From assembly GCF_000344615.1 (NCBI RefSeq), contig NZ_KB467824.1, positions 666,445 through 730,444 of the forward strand: 64,000 nucleotides of DNA, read 5' to 3'. This DNA comes from Janthinobacterium sp. CG3 (GTDB lineage Bacteria; Pseudomonadota; Gammaproteobacteria; Burkholderiales; Burkholderiaceae_D). The notes below the pieces were generated by a model. It ran no database searches. It was not told the DNA's origin and worked only from the letters and a program-made list of their open reading frames with translations. The position numbers and the translations under genes were made by a program. Every line of letters starts with the position of its first letter. Positions within the stretch are counted from its first letter, which is position 1. Below are positions 52,223-61,054 of the stretch, piece by piece.

Positions 52223-52254
52223 TAAAAAAAAGCCAACCGGTTGAAGGGTTGGCT
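52223..52254 (-). terminator. Rho-independent terminator of flagellin 1
   Basis: On the minus strand, arms AGCCAACC and GGTTGGCT are followed by T8, about 45 bases past the flagellin stop. Confidence 0.9.
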
Positions 52255-52296
52255 CTTGGTGGACCCGCGCGTCGCCGCGTCAGGAATCTTGAACCA

Positions 52297-53130
52297 TTAT
52301 TGCAGCAGGGACATGACCATCGACGACATGCTGTTGCTTTGCTTCAGCATGGCGGTACCGGCTTGCAGCAGCATTTGGCTGGACGTCATGGTCGAGCTTT
52401 CGGTCGCGAAGTCGGTGTCCATGATGCGGCCGCTGGCGGCTTTGGTGTTGTTGCTGATGTTCATCAAGTTGGTGTTGATGTGGTCCAGGCGGTTGTTGGT
52501 CGCACCAATGTGCGAGCGCACCGTGCTGACGGCGGCGATCGAGGCGTCGAGCAAGTCGATGGTCGCGTTGGCGGTGCTGGAAATCGAGGTGCCGGTGTTC
52601 GACGCTGCCGTGGCGGTGGTGATGGCGCCCATTTCGGTGGAGAAGTCGACGCTCATTTGTTCGCCGGTGGTGGCGCCAATCTGGAAGTTGACGGCGGCCG
52701 TGCCGAGGGTGCCGCCGGTCAGCAATTTGGTGCCGCCGAACGTGGTGTTGCCCATGACGTTGGTGATTTCCGTCGTCAGCGCGTCGAATTCGGCTTGCAT
52801 CGCGGTTTTGTCGCTGGTTGTCGAGGACACGTCGGCCGCCTGGGTTGCCAGGTCTTTCATGCGCACCAGCATGTTCGACACTTCGTTCAGCGCGCCGTCG
52901 GCGGTTTGCAGCATCGAGGTGCTTTTCTGGGTGTTTTGCATCGCCATCGCCATGCCGCTGGTTTGCGCTTTCAGGCGGGTGGCGATTTGCAGGCCGGCGG
53001 CGTCGTCCATCGAGGAGTTGATGCGGAAGCCAGTGCTCAGGCGCGTCATCGCTGTCGACAGGGTTTGCTGGGTTTTGGCGACCGAGGACTGGGCGGACAG
53101 GGAAGCGTTGTTGGTGTGAAGGCTAAGCAT
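52297..53130 (-). CDS. lafA: Flagellin 1 (LafA-like)
   Basis: A 277-residue short flagellin. N-terminal D0/D1 (MLSLHTNNASLSAQSSVAKT, TRLSTGFRINSSMDDAAGLQ) and C-terminal D1/D0 (SNNTKAASGRIMDTDFATES, LLQAGTAMLKQSNSMSSMVM) flank a very small middle region, as is usual for lateral flagellins. AGGAG precedes the ATG by 6 bases. A terminator follows and a paired promoter motif precedes it. The main filament protein of the locus. Confidence 0.95.
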   Translation of the reverse strand: MLSLHTNNASLSAQSSVAKTQQTLSTAMTRLSTGFRINSSMDDAAGLQIATRLKAQTSGMAMAMQNTQKSTSMLQTADGALNEVSNMLVRMKDLATQAADVSSTTSDKTAMQAEFDALTTEITNVMGNTTFGGTKLLTGGTLGTAAVNFQIGATTGEQMSVDFSTEMGAITTATAASNTGTSISSTANATIDLLDASIAAVSTVRSHIGATNNRLDHINTNLMNISNNTKAASGRIMDTDFATESSTMTSSQMLLQAGTAMLKQSNSMSSMVMSLLQ

Positions 53131-53186
53131 GAGTAACTCCTGGTAGGTGGGTTCGGTTCGGAGCATCGAATCTTCCTGCTCTCCCA

Positions 53187-53226
53187 AGTACAAGACGACC
53201 GTCCAGGGAAACTTATTAAATGCTTT
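53187..53226 (-). promoter_or_regulatory. Paired promoter motif of flagellin 1
   Basis: On the minus strand AAAGCATTTAAT (53226-53215), 14 bases, GGTCGTCTTGTACT (53200-53187). It matches the fliD upstream pair in spacing and mostly in bases. The first block is identical to the one upstream of flagellin 2. Confidence 0.5.
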
Positions 53227-53285
53227 GAAGAAATTTTTAAAAATAATTTCCAAGCGCCTTTCCGGCCCGGCGGGCGGCGCGCGCT

Positions 53286-54392
53286 TTATTGCAACAGTGC
53301 CATGATGATCGAGGACATGCCGTTGCTGCGCTGTAGCATGCTGCCGCCCGCCCGCAGCAACATTTGGCTGGAAGTCATGGCGGCGCTCTCCTGGGCGAAG
53401 TCGGCGTCCATGACGCGCCCGCTGGCGGCCCGGGTGTTGTCGCTGATGTTGGACAGGTTGCCGAGCACCCGGCCCAGGCGGTTGCCGACGGCGCCCATTT
53501 CCGAGCGGGCGGCGGCGACGGCGTCGAGCGCGGCGCGCAATGTGTCGATGCTGGCCGAGGCCGAACCGGGCAGTGTCAGGTCGGTGCCGGCGCCGGCGCC
53601 GGCGCTGGCGATGCCGAAGGTATTGTAGGTCGAGGCGGCGGCGTGCAGAGCGGCGTGCATCGCGTCGAGGCGGGTGGAAAAGTCGAAGGACATGAGGTCG
53701 CCGGAGGTCGCGCCGATCTGGTAGTCGACCGCGGCGGAGAAGGTGCCCTTGGCGGCGGCCGCCGTGGCCGCCGCCGAATACGCCAGGGTCGACGCGGCGG
53801 TCTGGCTGGCCGCCGCCGCCACCGTCGCCGCCGCCGCGACGGCGGCGACGGTGGCGGACGTGGACGCGCTGGCGTCGTTGGCGACGGCGCTGGCAAGCAG
53901 GGCGTTGGCCGTGGCCAACGCGCCGGCGGCCGCCGCCGCGGCGCCGCCGGCGGCCGCCAGTTCGACGCTGGTGTCGCCCAAGAGTATCTTGGCGCCGCCG
54001 AATGTGGTGTTGCCGGAGATATTGCTCAGCTGTTGGCTGAGCGCGCCAAATTCGGCCTGCATGGCGTTCCTGTCCTGCGCCGACGCCGAGGCGTCGGCGG
54101 CCAGGGTGGCCAAATCCTTCATGCGGATCAGCAGGTCGGTGCCGTCGCGCAGCGCGCCGTCGGCCGTTTGCAGCATGGAAATGTTGTTCTGGGCGTTGCG
54201 CATGGCCACGGCCATGCCGCTGGTCTGGGCCCGCAGGCGGGTGGCGATTTGCAGGCCGGCGGCGTCGTCCATGGCCGAGTTGACGCGGTAGCCGGTGGCC
54301 AGGCGCGTCATGGCGGTCGATAAACTGCCTTGGCTGCGCGCAAGCGAGCTGCGTGCGTACAACGCGACGGTGTTGGTGTGGAGACTCAGCAT
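53286..54392 (-). CDS. Flagellin 2 with alanine-rich central insertion
   Basis: A 368-residue paralogue of flagellin 1. Ends are near-identical in pattern (MLSLHTNTVALYARSSLARS; DNTRAASGRVMDADFAQESA; GMSSIIMALLQ). The middle holds a roughly 75-residue Ala-rich low-complexity block (from about 150 to 225), encoded at 53735-53965, that flagellin 1 lacks. The start at 54392 matches flagellin 1; an ATG five codons upstream is possible, and neither has a clear ribosome site. The lack suggests low or specially controlled translation. Could be a minor filament subunit. Confidence 0.88.
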   Translation of the reverse strand: MLSLHTNTVALYARSSLARSQGSLSTAMTRLATGYRVNSAMDDAAGLQIATRLRAQTSGMAVAMRNAQNNISMLQTADGALRDGTDLLIRMKDLATLAADASASAQDRNAMQAEFGALSQQLSNISGNTTFGGAKILLGDTSVELAAAGGAAAAAAGALATANALLASAVANDASASTSATVAAVAAAATVAAAASQTAASTLAYSAAATAAAAKGTFSAAVDYQIGATSGDLMSFDFSTRLDAMHAALHAAASTYNTFGIASAGAGAGTDLTLPGSASASIDTLRAALDAVAAARSEMGAVGNRLGRVLGNLSNISDNTRAASGRVMDADFAQESAAMTSSQMLLRAGGSMLQRSNGMSSIIMALLQ

Positions 54393-54419
54393 CGGGAGTG
54401 CGGCCATGCAAAGTGGGGG

Positions 54420-54453
54420 GAATAGGCTAACTGTAACAGCAATTAAATGCTTT
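54420..54453 (-). promoter_or_regulatory. Candidate promoter of flagellin 2
   Basis: On the minus strand AAAGCATTTAAT (54453-54442), identical to flagellin 1, then 14 bases and GCCTATTC (54427-54420), close to the sigma-28 -10 GCCGATAA. The predicted start site would leave a 5' leader of only 15-25 bases. Confidence 0.5.
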
Positions 54454-54511
54454 TGGGAAATTCGGTGAAAGCCGATGCGCTGCGTCAAGCGGCGGACGCA
54501 GGTGAAAAAAC

Positions 54512-54529
54512 GGGGGGGGGGGGGGGGGG
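54512..54529. repeat. Homopolymer G18 tract
   Basis: Eighteen consecutive G residues, preceded by an A6 and a C and followed by CGGCCCCGCC, between the ETF-QO stop and the flagellin 2 promoter (about 60 bases upstream of its -35-like block). Such tracts are unstable in replication and prone to length errors in sequencing. Confidence 0.9.
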
Positions 54530-54568
54530 CGGCCCCGCCGGGCGCCGCGCAGCTTGCTACATTACATC

Positions 54569-56245
54569 TTACATATTAGGGTAGTTGGGGCCGCCGCCGC
54601 CTTCCGGCGTGACCCAGACGATGTTCTGGGTCGGGTCCTTGATGTCGCAGGTCTTGCAGTGCACGCAGTTTTGCGCGTTGATCTGCAGGCGGTCCTTGCC
54701 CTCGTCGGTCTTGACGAACTCGTACACCCCGGCCGGGCAGTAGCGCGCCTCGGGACCGGCGTAGGTGGCCAGGTTGACGTCGACCGGCACGCTGGCGTTG
54801 CGCAGCGTCAGATGGATAGGCTGGTCTTCGGCGTGGTTGGTGTTGGAAATGAACACCGACGACATCTTGTCGAAGGTCAGCTTGCCGTCCGGCTTGGGAT
54901 AGACGATGGGCTTGCACTGCGCCGCCGGCTTCAGGCACTCGTGGTCGCCGTGGCTGTGGCGCAAGGTCCACGGCGCCTTGCCGCGGAAAATCATCTGGTC
55001 GATCGCCGTCATCACGCTGCCCAGGTACAAGCCGCGCGACAGCCAAGGCTTGACGTTGCGCGCGACGTGCAATTCCTCGTGCAGCCAGGATTGTTCGAAC
55101 GCCACCGGGTAGGCGGCCAGTTCGTCGTGCTGGCGCTTGGCGCCGAGCGCGCCGAAGGCCGCCTCGGCCGCCAGCATGCCGGATTTGATGGCCGCGTGGC
55201 TGCCCTTGATGCGGCTCATGTTGAGGAAGCCGGCGTCACAGCCGATCAGCGCGCCGCCCGCGAACACCAGTTTCGGCAGCGCTTGCAGGCCGCCGGCGGT
55301 GATCGCCCGGGCGCCGTAGGAAATCCGCTTGCCGCCCTCGAAGAAGGTGCTGATGGCCGGATGCGTCTTGTAGCGCTGGAATTCCTCGTACGGCGACAGA
55401 TACGGGTTTTCGTAGTTCAGGCCAACCACGTAGCCGACCATCACCTGGTTGTTTTCCATGTGGTATAGGAAGGAGCCGCCGTAGGTTTTGCTGTCGAGCG
55501 GCCAGCCGGTCGAGTGGATCACCAGGCCCGGCGTGTGCTTGGACGGGTCGATTTCCCACAATTCCTTGATGCCGATGCCGTAGGACTGCGGGTCCTTGCC
55601 CTTGTTCAAGTCGTACTTCGTCATCAATTGCTTGCCCAGGTGGCCGCGCGCGCCTTCGGCGAACAGCGTGTACTTGGCGTGCAGTTCCATGCCCAGCTGG
55701 AAGTCGGGGCCGGGCTGGCCGTCGCGCTTGACGCCCATATTGCCGGTGGCCACGCCCTTGACCGAGCCGTCGTCGTTGTACAGGATTTCCGCGGCGGCGA
55801 AGCCGGGGAAGATCTCCACGCCCAGCGCTTCGGCCTGCTGGCCCATCCAGCGCACCACGTTGCCCAGCGAGACGATGTAGTTGCCGTGGTTTTCAAAGCA
55901 GGCCGGCACGGCGAAGTTCGGCGTTTTGATGGCTTTGGTTTCGGTGAGGAATAAAATGCGGTCTTCCGTCACCTCGGTGTGGAGTGGCGCGCCCAGTTCC
56001 TTCCAGTTCGGGATCAACTCGGTGAGCGCCCTCGGGTCCATGATGGCGCCCGACAGGATGTGCGCGCCCAGTTCGCCGCCTTTTTCCAGTACGCATACCG
56101 AAACGTCCTGGCCTTTTTCGGCGGCCAGCTGCTTCAGTTTGATGGCCGCAGCCAGGCCGGCGGGGCCGCCGCCGACAACGACGACGTCGTATTCCATCGT
56201 GTCGCGGGGGCCGTACTGTTCAACAATATTATTAGGCTGTGTCAT
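54569..56245 (-). CDS. Electron-transfer flavoprotein-ubiquinone oxidoreductase
   Basis: A 558-residue membrane-bound flavoprotein passing electrons from ETF (fed by acyl-CoA and other dehydrogenases) to ubiquinone. The FAD fold is DVVVVGGGPAGLAAAIKLKQ (about 20-39). The C-terminus has the 4Fe-4S cysteines in YCPAGVYEF and NAQNCVHCKTCDIKDPTQNI. The end PEGGGGPNYPNM is typical. etfAB are not in the window. An AAGCAC inverted repeat lies 27 bases upstream of the start. The region after the stop contains the G18 tract. Confidence 0.96.
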   Translation of the reverse strand: MTQPNNIVEQYGPRDTMEYDVVVVGGGPAGLAAAIKLKQLAAEKGQDVSVCVLEKGGELGAHILSGAIMDPRALTELIPNWKELGAPLHTEVTEDRILFLTETKAIKTPNFAVPACFENHGNYIVSLGNVVRWMGQQAEALGVEIFPGFAAAEILYNDDGSVKGVATGNMGVKRDGQPGPDFQLGMELHAKYTLFAEGARGHLGKQLMTKYDLNKGKDPQSYGIGIKELWEIDPSKHTPGLVIHSTGWPLDSKTYGGSFLYHMENNQVMVGYVVGLNYENPYLSPYEEFQRYKTHPAISTFFEGGKRISYGARAITAGGLQALPKLVFAGGALIGCDAGFLNMSRIKGSHAAIKSGMLAAEAAFGALGAKRQHDELAAYPVAFEQSWLHEELHVARNVKPWLSRGLYLGSVMTAIDQMIFRGKAPWTLRHSHGDHECLKPAAQCKPIVYPKPDGKLTFDKMSSVFISNTNHAEDQPIHLTLRNASVPVDVNLATYAGPEARYCPAGVYEFVKTDEGKDRLQINAQNCVHCKTCDIKDPTQNIVWVTPEGGGGPNYPNM

Positions 56246-56271
56246 GGTCTCGTCGTGGTAAAAGAAAATTT

Positions 56272-56287
56272 AAGCACGAGTGTGCTT
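56272..56287. promoter_or_regulatory. Palindrome upstream of the ETF-QO gene
   Basis: AAGCAC-GAGT-GTGCTT is a perfect 6-4-6 inverted repeat, 27 bases ahead of the minus-strand start. Candidate repressor site; the regulator is unknown. Confidence 0.45.
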
Positions 56288-56471
56288 GTTTTTAGGGCGG
56301 AATGCAACTTTGGCGCCATTTTGAGGGACATTATTAGACGCCGCAATCTAATCCTGATAATTTGTGTAATGATTGCGTTTACTGTGGCATAGGCGGCGCG
56401 GCGCTGTCGCCCCCGCGCCGGCAGGCACGCTGCATCATATTTTTATCAAAAAACAATACAGGGAGTAGCTC

Positions 56472-57248
56472 GTGGGCATTGAAGTGAACTTTGAGGGCAA
56501 GATTGCCCTGATCACCGGCGCCTCCAGCGGTCTTGGCGCGCGTTTCGCGAAAGTGCTGGCCCAGGCCGGCGCGCAAGTGGTGCTGGCCTCGCGCCGCACC
56601 GAGCGCTTGAAGGAGTTGCGCGCCGAGATCGAGGCCGACGGCGGTGCCGCCCACGTGGTGGCGCTGGACGTGACCGACTACGCCAGCATCAAGTCGGCCA
56701 TCGCCCACGCCGAGACGGAGGCGGGGGCGATCGACATCCTGGTCAACAATTCCGGCGTCTCGACGACGCAGCGGCTGGTCGACGTGACGCCCGAGGACTA
56801 CGCCTTCGTCATGGACACCAACCTGCGCGGCTCCTTCTTCGTGGCGCAGGAAACGGCCAAGCGCATGATCGCGCGCGCCAAGGGCGACCCGAAAAAGCAG
56901 CACCGCATCATCAACATCGCCTCGATGGCGGGGCTGCACGTGCTGCCGCAAATCGGCGTGTACTGCATGAGCAAGGCCGGCATGGTGCACATGACCAAGG
57001 CCATGGCGGTGGAATGGGGCAAGTACGGCATCAACACCAACGCCATTTGCCCGGGCTACATCTCGACCGAGATCAACGAAGACTATTTCTCCAGCGACCA
57101 GGGCAAGAAGCTGATCGAGACGCTGCCGCACAAGCGCCCTGGCAAGCCGGAAGACCTCGACGGCCTGCTGCTGCTGCTGGCCGGGGAAGACTCGCACTTC
57201 ATCAACGGCGCCATCATCTCCGCCGACGGCGGCATGACCGCCTTGTAA
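56472..57248 (+). CDS. Short-chain dehydrogenase/reductase
   Basis: A 258-residue NAD(P)-dependent oxidoreductase of the classical SDR family. TGASSGLG cofactor loop (about 15-22), NNSG, Ser in NIASMAG and catalytic YCMSK are present. The GTG start has AGGGAG upstream. Close relatives are acyl- or hydroxyacyl-processing reductases, and it lies beside ETF-QO, scoAB and bdhA, but the substrate is unknown. Confidence 0.9.
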   Translation: MGIEVNFEGKIALITGASSGLGARFAKVLAQAGAQVVLASRRTERLKELRAEIEADGGAAHVVALDVTDYASIKSAIAHAETEAGAIDILVNNSGVSTTQRLVDVTPEDYAFVMDTNLRGSFFVAQETAKRMIARAKGDPKKQHRIINIASMAGLHVLPQIGVYCMSKAGMVHMTKAMAVEWGKYGINTNAICPGYISTEINEDYFSSDQGKKLIETLPHKRPGKPEDLDGLLLLLAGEDSHFINGAIISADGGMTAL

Positions 57249-57300
57249 AATGGTGGATTTCCACAGACGCCGCGACAGTCGCCAAACCCAATGGCGGGAG

Positions 57301-57330
57301 CCGGGGTCAGGCCTTAGGATACGACCCCGG
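57301..57330. repeat. CCGGGGTC / GACCCCGG inverted repeat
   Basis: Eight-base arms with a 14-base centre in the space between the SDR and luxR-type genes; akin to the palindrome at 50971. It may also act as a weak transcription stop. Confidence 0.6.
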
Positions 57331-57355
57331 GGTGGCGTCCTTGGTGTGGACCCGG

Positions 57356-57925
57356 TCAGCGCGGCGTTTGCAACCCGACCAGCTTGTGCACCAGCTCCGA
57401 CGACGTGGCCGCGGCGAACTTGCGCATCAATTTGGCGCGGTGCATTTCCACCGTGCGCGGACTCAGGTCGATCTGCCGCGCGATCAGCTTGCTGGTTTTC
57501 CCCTCGACCAAGAGGGCGGCGATTTCCCGTTCGCGCGGGGTCAGCTCGGCCGTCACCGGGCGCTTTTCGCTGACATCCTCGAACGTCCAGATACCGGCGC
57601 CCAGCGGCTGCCTGGGCACCAGCGCGTGGCCGCTGACGTGGCACCAGAACAATTCCTCGTTGGCGCGGCGCATGATGCGCTCGTCCGAATAGCGCCCCTT
57701 GGCGTTCATGATCGGAATGATGCGGTCGCCGGTGCGCAGGAACTCGTCCATCGTCGGGTACAGCACCCGGAACGACTGCCCGACCAGTTGCGCGCGGGCG
57801 TAGCCGAACATGGCCGCCAGCGCCTCGTTGCAGGTCTGGATGATGCGGTTTTCCGAAATACACATGCCGACCGGCGCGTGCAGAAAAATCGTTTCATAGT
57901 CGATCGTAGTTTGCGGAACATTCAT
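57356..57925 (-). CDS. PAS-LuxR transcriptional regulator
   Basis: A 189-residue regulator: an N-terminal PAS domain (about 10-115; PVGMCISENRIIQTCNEALA, MFGYARAQLVGQSFRVLYP) and a C-terminal LuxR helix-turn-helix (about 125-185; LTPREREIAALLVEGKTSKL, IARQIDLSPRTVEMHRAKLM). No receiver domain. The start at 57925 (MNVPQTT) follows from the PAS boundary. It is divergent from scoA, so it may control the ketone-acid genes. Confidence 0.88.
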   Translation of the reverse strand: MNVPQTTIDYETIFLHAPVGMCISENRIIQTCNEALAAMFGYARAQLVGQSFRVLYPTMDEFLRTGDRIIPIMNAKGRYSDERIMRRANEELFWCHVSGHALVPRQPLGAGIWTFEDVSEKRPVTAELTPREREIAALLVEGKTSKLIARQIDLSPRTVEMHRAKLMRKFAAATSSELVHKLVGLQTPR

Positions 57926-57985
57926 CGGGCGCGAAATCAATTCTGTTAAGGTAAGGAACGCTGGAAGGCCGGTAGTTCTACGGTA

Positions 57986-58014
57986 TTGTGCTTTTCCTTC
58001 TCGTATTTTATGCT
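57986..58014 (+). promoter_or_regulatory. Candidate sigma-70 promoter of scoAB
   Basis: TTGTGC (57986-57991), 17 bases, TATGCT (58009-58014), about 50 bases before scoA. Confidence 0.5.
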
Positions 58015-58065
58015 GATACGCTACAACCGGACACGACACAGCTTAACAAAAGAAAAGGGACACGT

Positions 58066-58764
58066 ATGAATAAAGTTTATCCTGACGCCGCGTCGGCGCT
58101 GGCCGGTATTGTCAAAGACGGCCAGACGATCGCGGTCGGCGGCTTCGGCCTGTGCGGCATTCCCGAGGCGCTGATCGAGGCGCTGCGCGACTCCGGCGTC
58201 AGCAACCTGACCGCCATTTCGAACAACGCCGGCGTCGACGGCTTCGGCCTGGGCCAGTTGTTGACGACACGCCAGATCAAGAAGATGATCGCCTCCTACG
58301 TCGGGGAAAACAAGGAATTCGCGCGCCAGTATCTGGCCGGCGAACTGGAGCTGGAATTCACGCCGCAGGGCACGCTGGCCGAGAAGCTGCGCGCCGGCGG
58401 CGCCGGCATCCCGGCCTTCTTTACCAAAACCGGGGTCGGCACCATCGTCGCCGACGGCAAGGAAATCCGCGAATTCGACGGCGAGCAATACGTGATGGAG
58501 CGCAGCCTGGTGTCCGACGTGTCACTGGTGAAAGCCTACATGGCCGACCGCGCCGGCAACCTGGTCTACCGCAAGACGGCGCGCAACTTCAATCCGAACG
58601 TGGCGATGGCCGGCAAGATCACCATCGTCGAAGTCGAGAAGCTGGTCGAGATCGGCGAGATCGATCCCGACGACGTCCACACGCCGAGCATTTTCGTGCA
58701 CCGCATCGTCGTCAACGCGAACCCGGAAAAGCGCATCGAACAGCGCACCGTGCGCGCCAACTAA
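58066..58764 (+). CDS. scoA: 3-oxoacid CoA-transferase subunit A
   Basis: A 232-residue alpha subunit of succinyl-CoA:3-ketoacid CoA-transferase, which activates acetoacetate. [20 protein letters not shown] and [20 protein letters not shown] are typical. AAAGGG precedes the ATG. Followed by scoB after 20 bases. Confidence 0.94.
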   Translation: MNKVYPDAASALAGIVKDGQTIAVGGFGLCGIPEALIEALRDSGVSNLTAISNNAGVDGFGLGQLLTTRQIKKMIASYVGENKEFARQYLAGELELEFTPQGTLAEKLRAGGAGIPAFFTKTGVGTIVADGKEIREFDGEQYVMERSLVSDVSLVKAYMADRAGNLVYRKTARNFNPNVAMAGKITIVEVEKLVEIGEIDPDDVHTPSIFVHRIVVNANPEKRIEQRTVRAN

Positions 58765-58784
58765 TAAGAAAGACGGAGATTACT

Positions 58785-59435
58785 ATGGCATGGACTCGTG
58801 ATGAAATGGCCGCGCGCGCGGCGAAAGAGCTGCAGGACGGCTTCTATGTGAACCTGGGCATCGGTTTGCCGACTCTGGTGGCGAACTACGTGCCGGCCAA
58901 TATGGAGGTGTTCCTGCAATCGGAGAACGGCTTGCTGGGCATCGGCCCGTTCCCGGTCGACGCCGAAGTCGACGCCGACTTGATCAACGCCGGCAAGCAG
59001 ACCGTGACGGCGCTGCCGGGCGCTGCCTACTTTAGCTCGGCCGACTCGTTCGGCATGATCCGCGGCGGCAAAATCAACCTGGCCATCCTGGGCGCGATGC
59101 AGGTGTCGGAAAAGGGCGACCTGGCCAATTGGATGATACCGGGCAAAATGGTCAAGGGCATGGGCGGCGCGATGGACCTGGTGGCCGGCGTCAAGCGCGT
59201 GGTGGTGTTGATGGAACACGTCGCCACCGCCAAGGACGGCAGCACCTCGCACAAGCTGCTCAAGCAATGCGACTTGCCGCTGACCGGCGTCGGCGTGGTC
59301 GACCTGGTCATCAGCGACCTGGGCGTGATCGAAGTCACGCCGGCCGGGCTGAAGCTGATTGAGCTGGCGCCGGGCGTGACGAAAGAGGAAATCGTCGCCG
59401 CCAGCGGCGCCGAGCTGGACGTCAGCGGCGTGTAA
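58785..59435 (+). CDS. scoB: 3-oxoacid CoA-transferase subunit B
   Basis: A 216-residue beta subunit. The catalytic glutamate lies in the [12 protein letters not shown] motif (E near residue 46). Other features are [35 protein letters not shown] and [25 protein letters not shown] precedes the ATG. A strong terminator follows. Confidence 0.95.
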   Translation: MAWTRDEMAARAAKELQDGFYVNLGIGLPTLVANYVPANMEVFLQSENGLLGIGPFPVDAEVDADLINAGKQTVTALPGAAYFSSADSFGMIRGGKINLAILGAMQVSEKGDLANWMIPGKMVKGMGGAMDLVAGVKRVVVLMEHVATAKDGSTSHKLLKQCDLPLTGVGVVDLVISDLGVIEVTPAGLKLIELAPGVTKEEIVAASGAELDVSGV

Positions 59436-59449
59436 AAACGGCGCGCAAT

Positions 59450-59484
59450 AAAAAAGGCAGCGGAACAATCCGCTGCCTTTTTTT
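59450..59484. terminator. Bidirectional terminator between scoB and dctA
   Basis: GGCAGCGGA-ACAA-TCCGCTGCC, flanked by A6 and T7, serves the convergent scoAB and dctA transcripts. Confidence 0.93.
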
Positions 59485-59533
59485 ATTGCCTTGTTACGCC
59501 AGCGCGCCGCTGGCGCGCCGCCTTCTCTATTAC

Positions 59534-60853
59534 TTACGCGGCGCGAACGTGCTTGACGGCCACCGGCGCTGCCACCGGCACGGCGTGGGCCGTGGCATGG
59601 CTAGGGTTAGCCAGTTCGCGGTGCATTCGTTCGACGTCGAGTTCCTTTTCCCACTTCGAGACGACCACGGTGGCGACGCCGTTGCCGATGAAGTTGGTGA
59701 TGGCGCGGCATTCGCTCATGAAGCGGTCGATGCCGAGGATCAAGGCCATGCCGGCCACCGGGATCGTTGGCACCACGGCCAGGGTCGCGGCCAGCGTGAT
59801 GAAGCCGGCGCCGGTGATGCCGGAGGCGCCCTTCGAGGTCAGCATCGCCACGCCGAGGATGGTCAGTTGCTGCATCAGCGTCAGGTCGGTGTTGGTGGCC
59901 TGGGCCACGAACAGGGCCGCCATGGTCATGTAGATGTTGGTGCCGTCCAGGTTGAAGGAGTAGCCGGTTGGCACCACCAGGCCGACCACGGGTTTCGAGC
60001 AACCGAGTTTTTCCAGCTTGGTCATCAGGGCAGGCAGCGCGCTTTCCGACGAGCTGGTACCGAGCACGATCAGCAGCTCTTCCTTGATGTAGAGCAGGAA
60101 GCGGCCGATCGAGAAGCCGGTCATTCTGGCGATCGTGCCCAGCACGACAAAGATGAACAGGAAGCAGGTCAGGTAGAAGGAACCCATCAGCTTGGCCAGC
60201 GGCAGCAGCGAGGCCAGGCCGTATTTGCCGATGGTGAAGGCCATGGCGCCGAACGCGCCAATCGGGGCCGCTTTCATGACGATGTTGACGATGGCGAAGA
60301 AGGCGTGCGCCACGTCGTCGACCAGCTTGGCCACCGGGCGGCCCTTGTCGCCCAGAATCGACAGCGCGAAGCCGAACAGGATGGCGATCAGCAGCACCTG
60401 CAGGATGTCGCCCTTGGCGAAGGCGTCAACGACCGTGTTCGGGATGATGTTCATGATGAAATCGGTGGTGCTCTGGGTCTTGGCCTTGTCGGTGAACTGG
60501 CTGATGGCCTTGGTGTCGAGCGTGGCCGGGTTGGCGTTGAAGCCGGCGCCCGGTTGCAGCAGGTTGGCGACGATCAGGCCGATGGCCAGGGCGATGGTCG
60601 AGACGACTTCGAAGTAGAGCAGCGCCTTGCCGCCGACGCGGCCGATTTTTTTGATGTCTTGCATGCCGGCGATGCCGGAGACGACGGTGCAGAAAATCAC
60701 CGGCGCGATGATCATCTTGATCAGCTTGATGAACCCGTCCCCGAGCGGCTTCATGTCGACGGCGTTGGTGGGGTAAAACACGCCCAGCAGCACACCGCAC
60801 ACGATGGCGAACAGGACTTGAATGTAGAGGATTTTATAGAATGGTTTTTTCAT
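59534..60853 (-). CDS. dctA: C4-dicarboxylate transporter DctA
   Basis: A 439-residue DAACS-family symporter for succinate, fumarate and malate. [40 protein letters not shown] and [20 protein letters not shown] are hallmark regions. The start at 60853 has GGGAG upstream. Next to scoAB and bdhA. Confidence 0.95.
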   Translation of the reverse strand: MKKPFYKILYIQVLFAIVCGVLLGVFYPTNAVDMKPLGDGFIKLIKMIIAPVIFCTVVSGIAGMQDIKKIGRVGGKALLYFEVVSTIALAIGLIVANLLQPGAGFNANPATLDTKAISQFTDKAKTQSTTDFIMNIIPNTVVDAFAKGDILQVLLIAILFGFALSILGDKGRPVAKLVDDVAHAFFAIVNIVMKAAPIGAFGAMAFTIGKYGLASLLPLAKLMGSFYLTCFLFIFVVLGTIARMTGFSIGRFLLYIKEELLIVLGTSSSESALPALMTKLEKLGCSKPVVGLVVPTGYSFNLDGTNIYMTMAALFVAQATNTDLTLMQQLTILGVAMLTSKGASGITGAGFITLAATLAVVPTIPVAGMALILGIDRFMSECRAITNFIGNGVATVVVSKWEKELDVERMHRELANPSHATAHAVPVAAPVAVKHVRAA

Positions 60854-61054
60854 GATTGTCTCCCGGCTAGAGACTTCATGATCACGCCGCGGGCGTTTTG
60901 TCACAATTGTGGATAACCGCAGTGCGCGCCGTCGGCGCTATTTCAAACCAACGGCAAAGAGCCTGGACAGACCCTTCGCGCCAAGGCGGGAAGGTCTGAG
61001 CCCGGGGGGGCGGCGCCGGTTGACGCGTACGCTTCACCCCCTCCCCAAAAAAAC

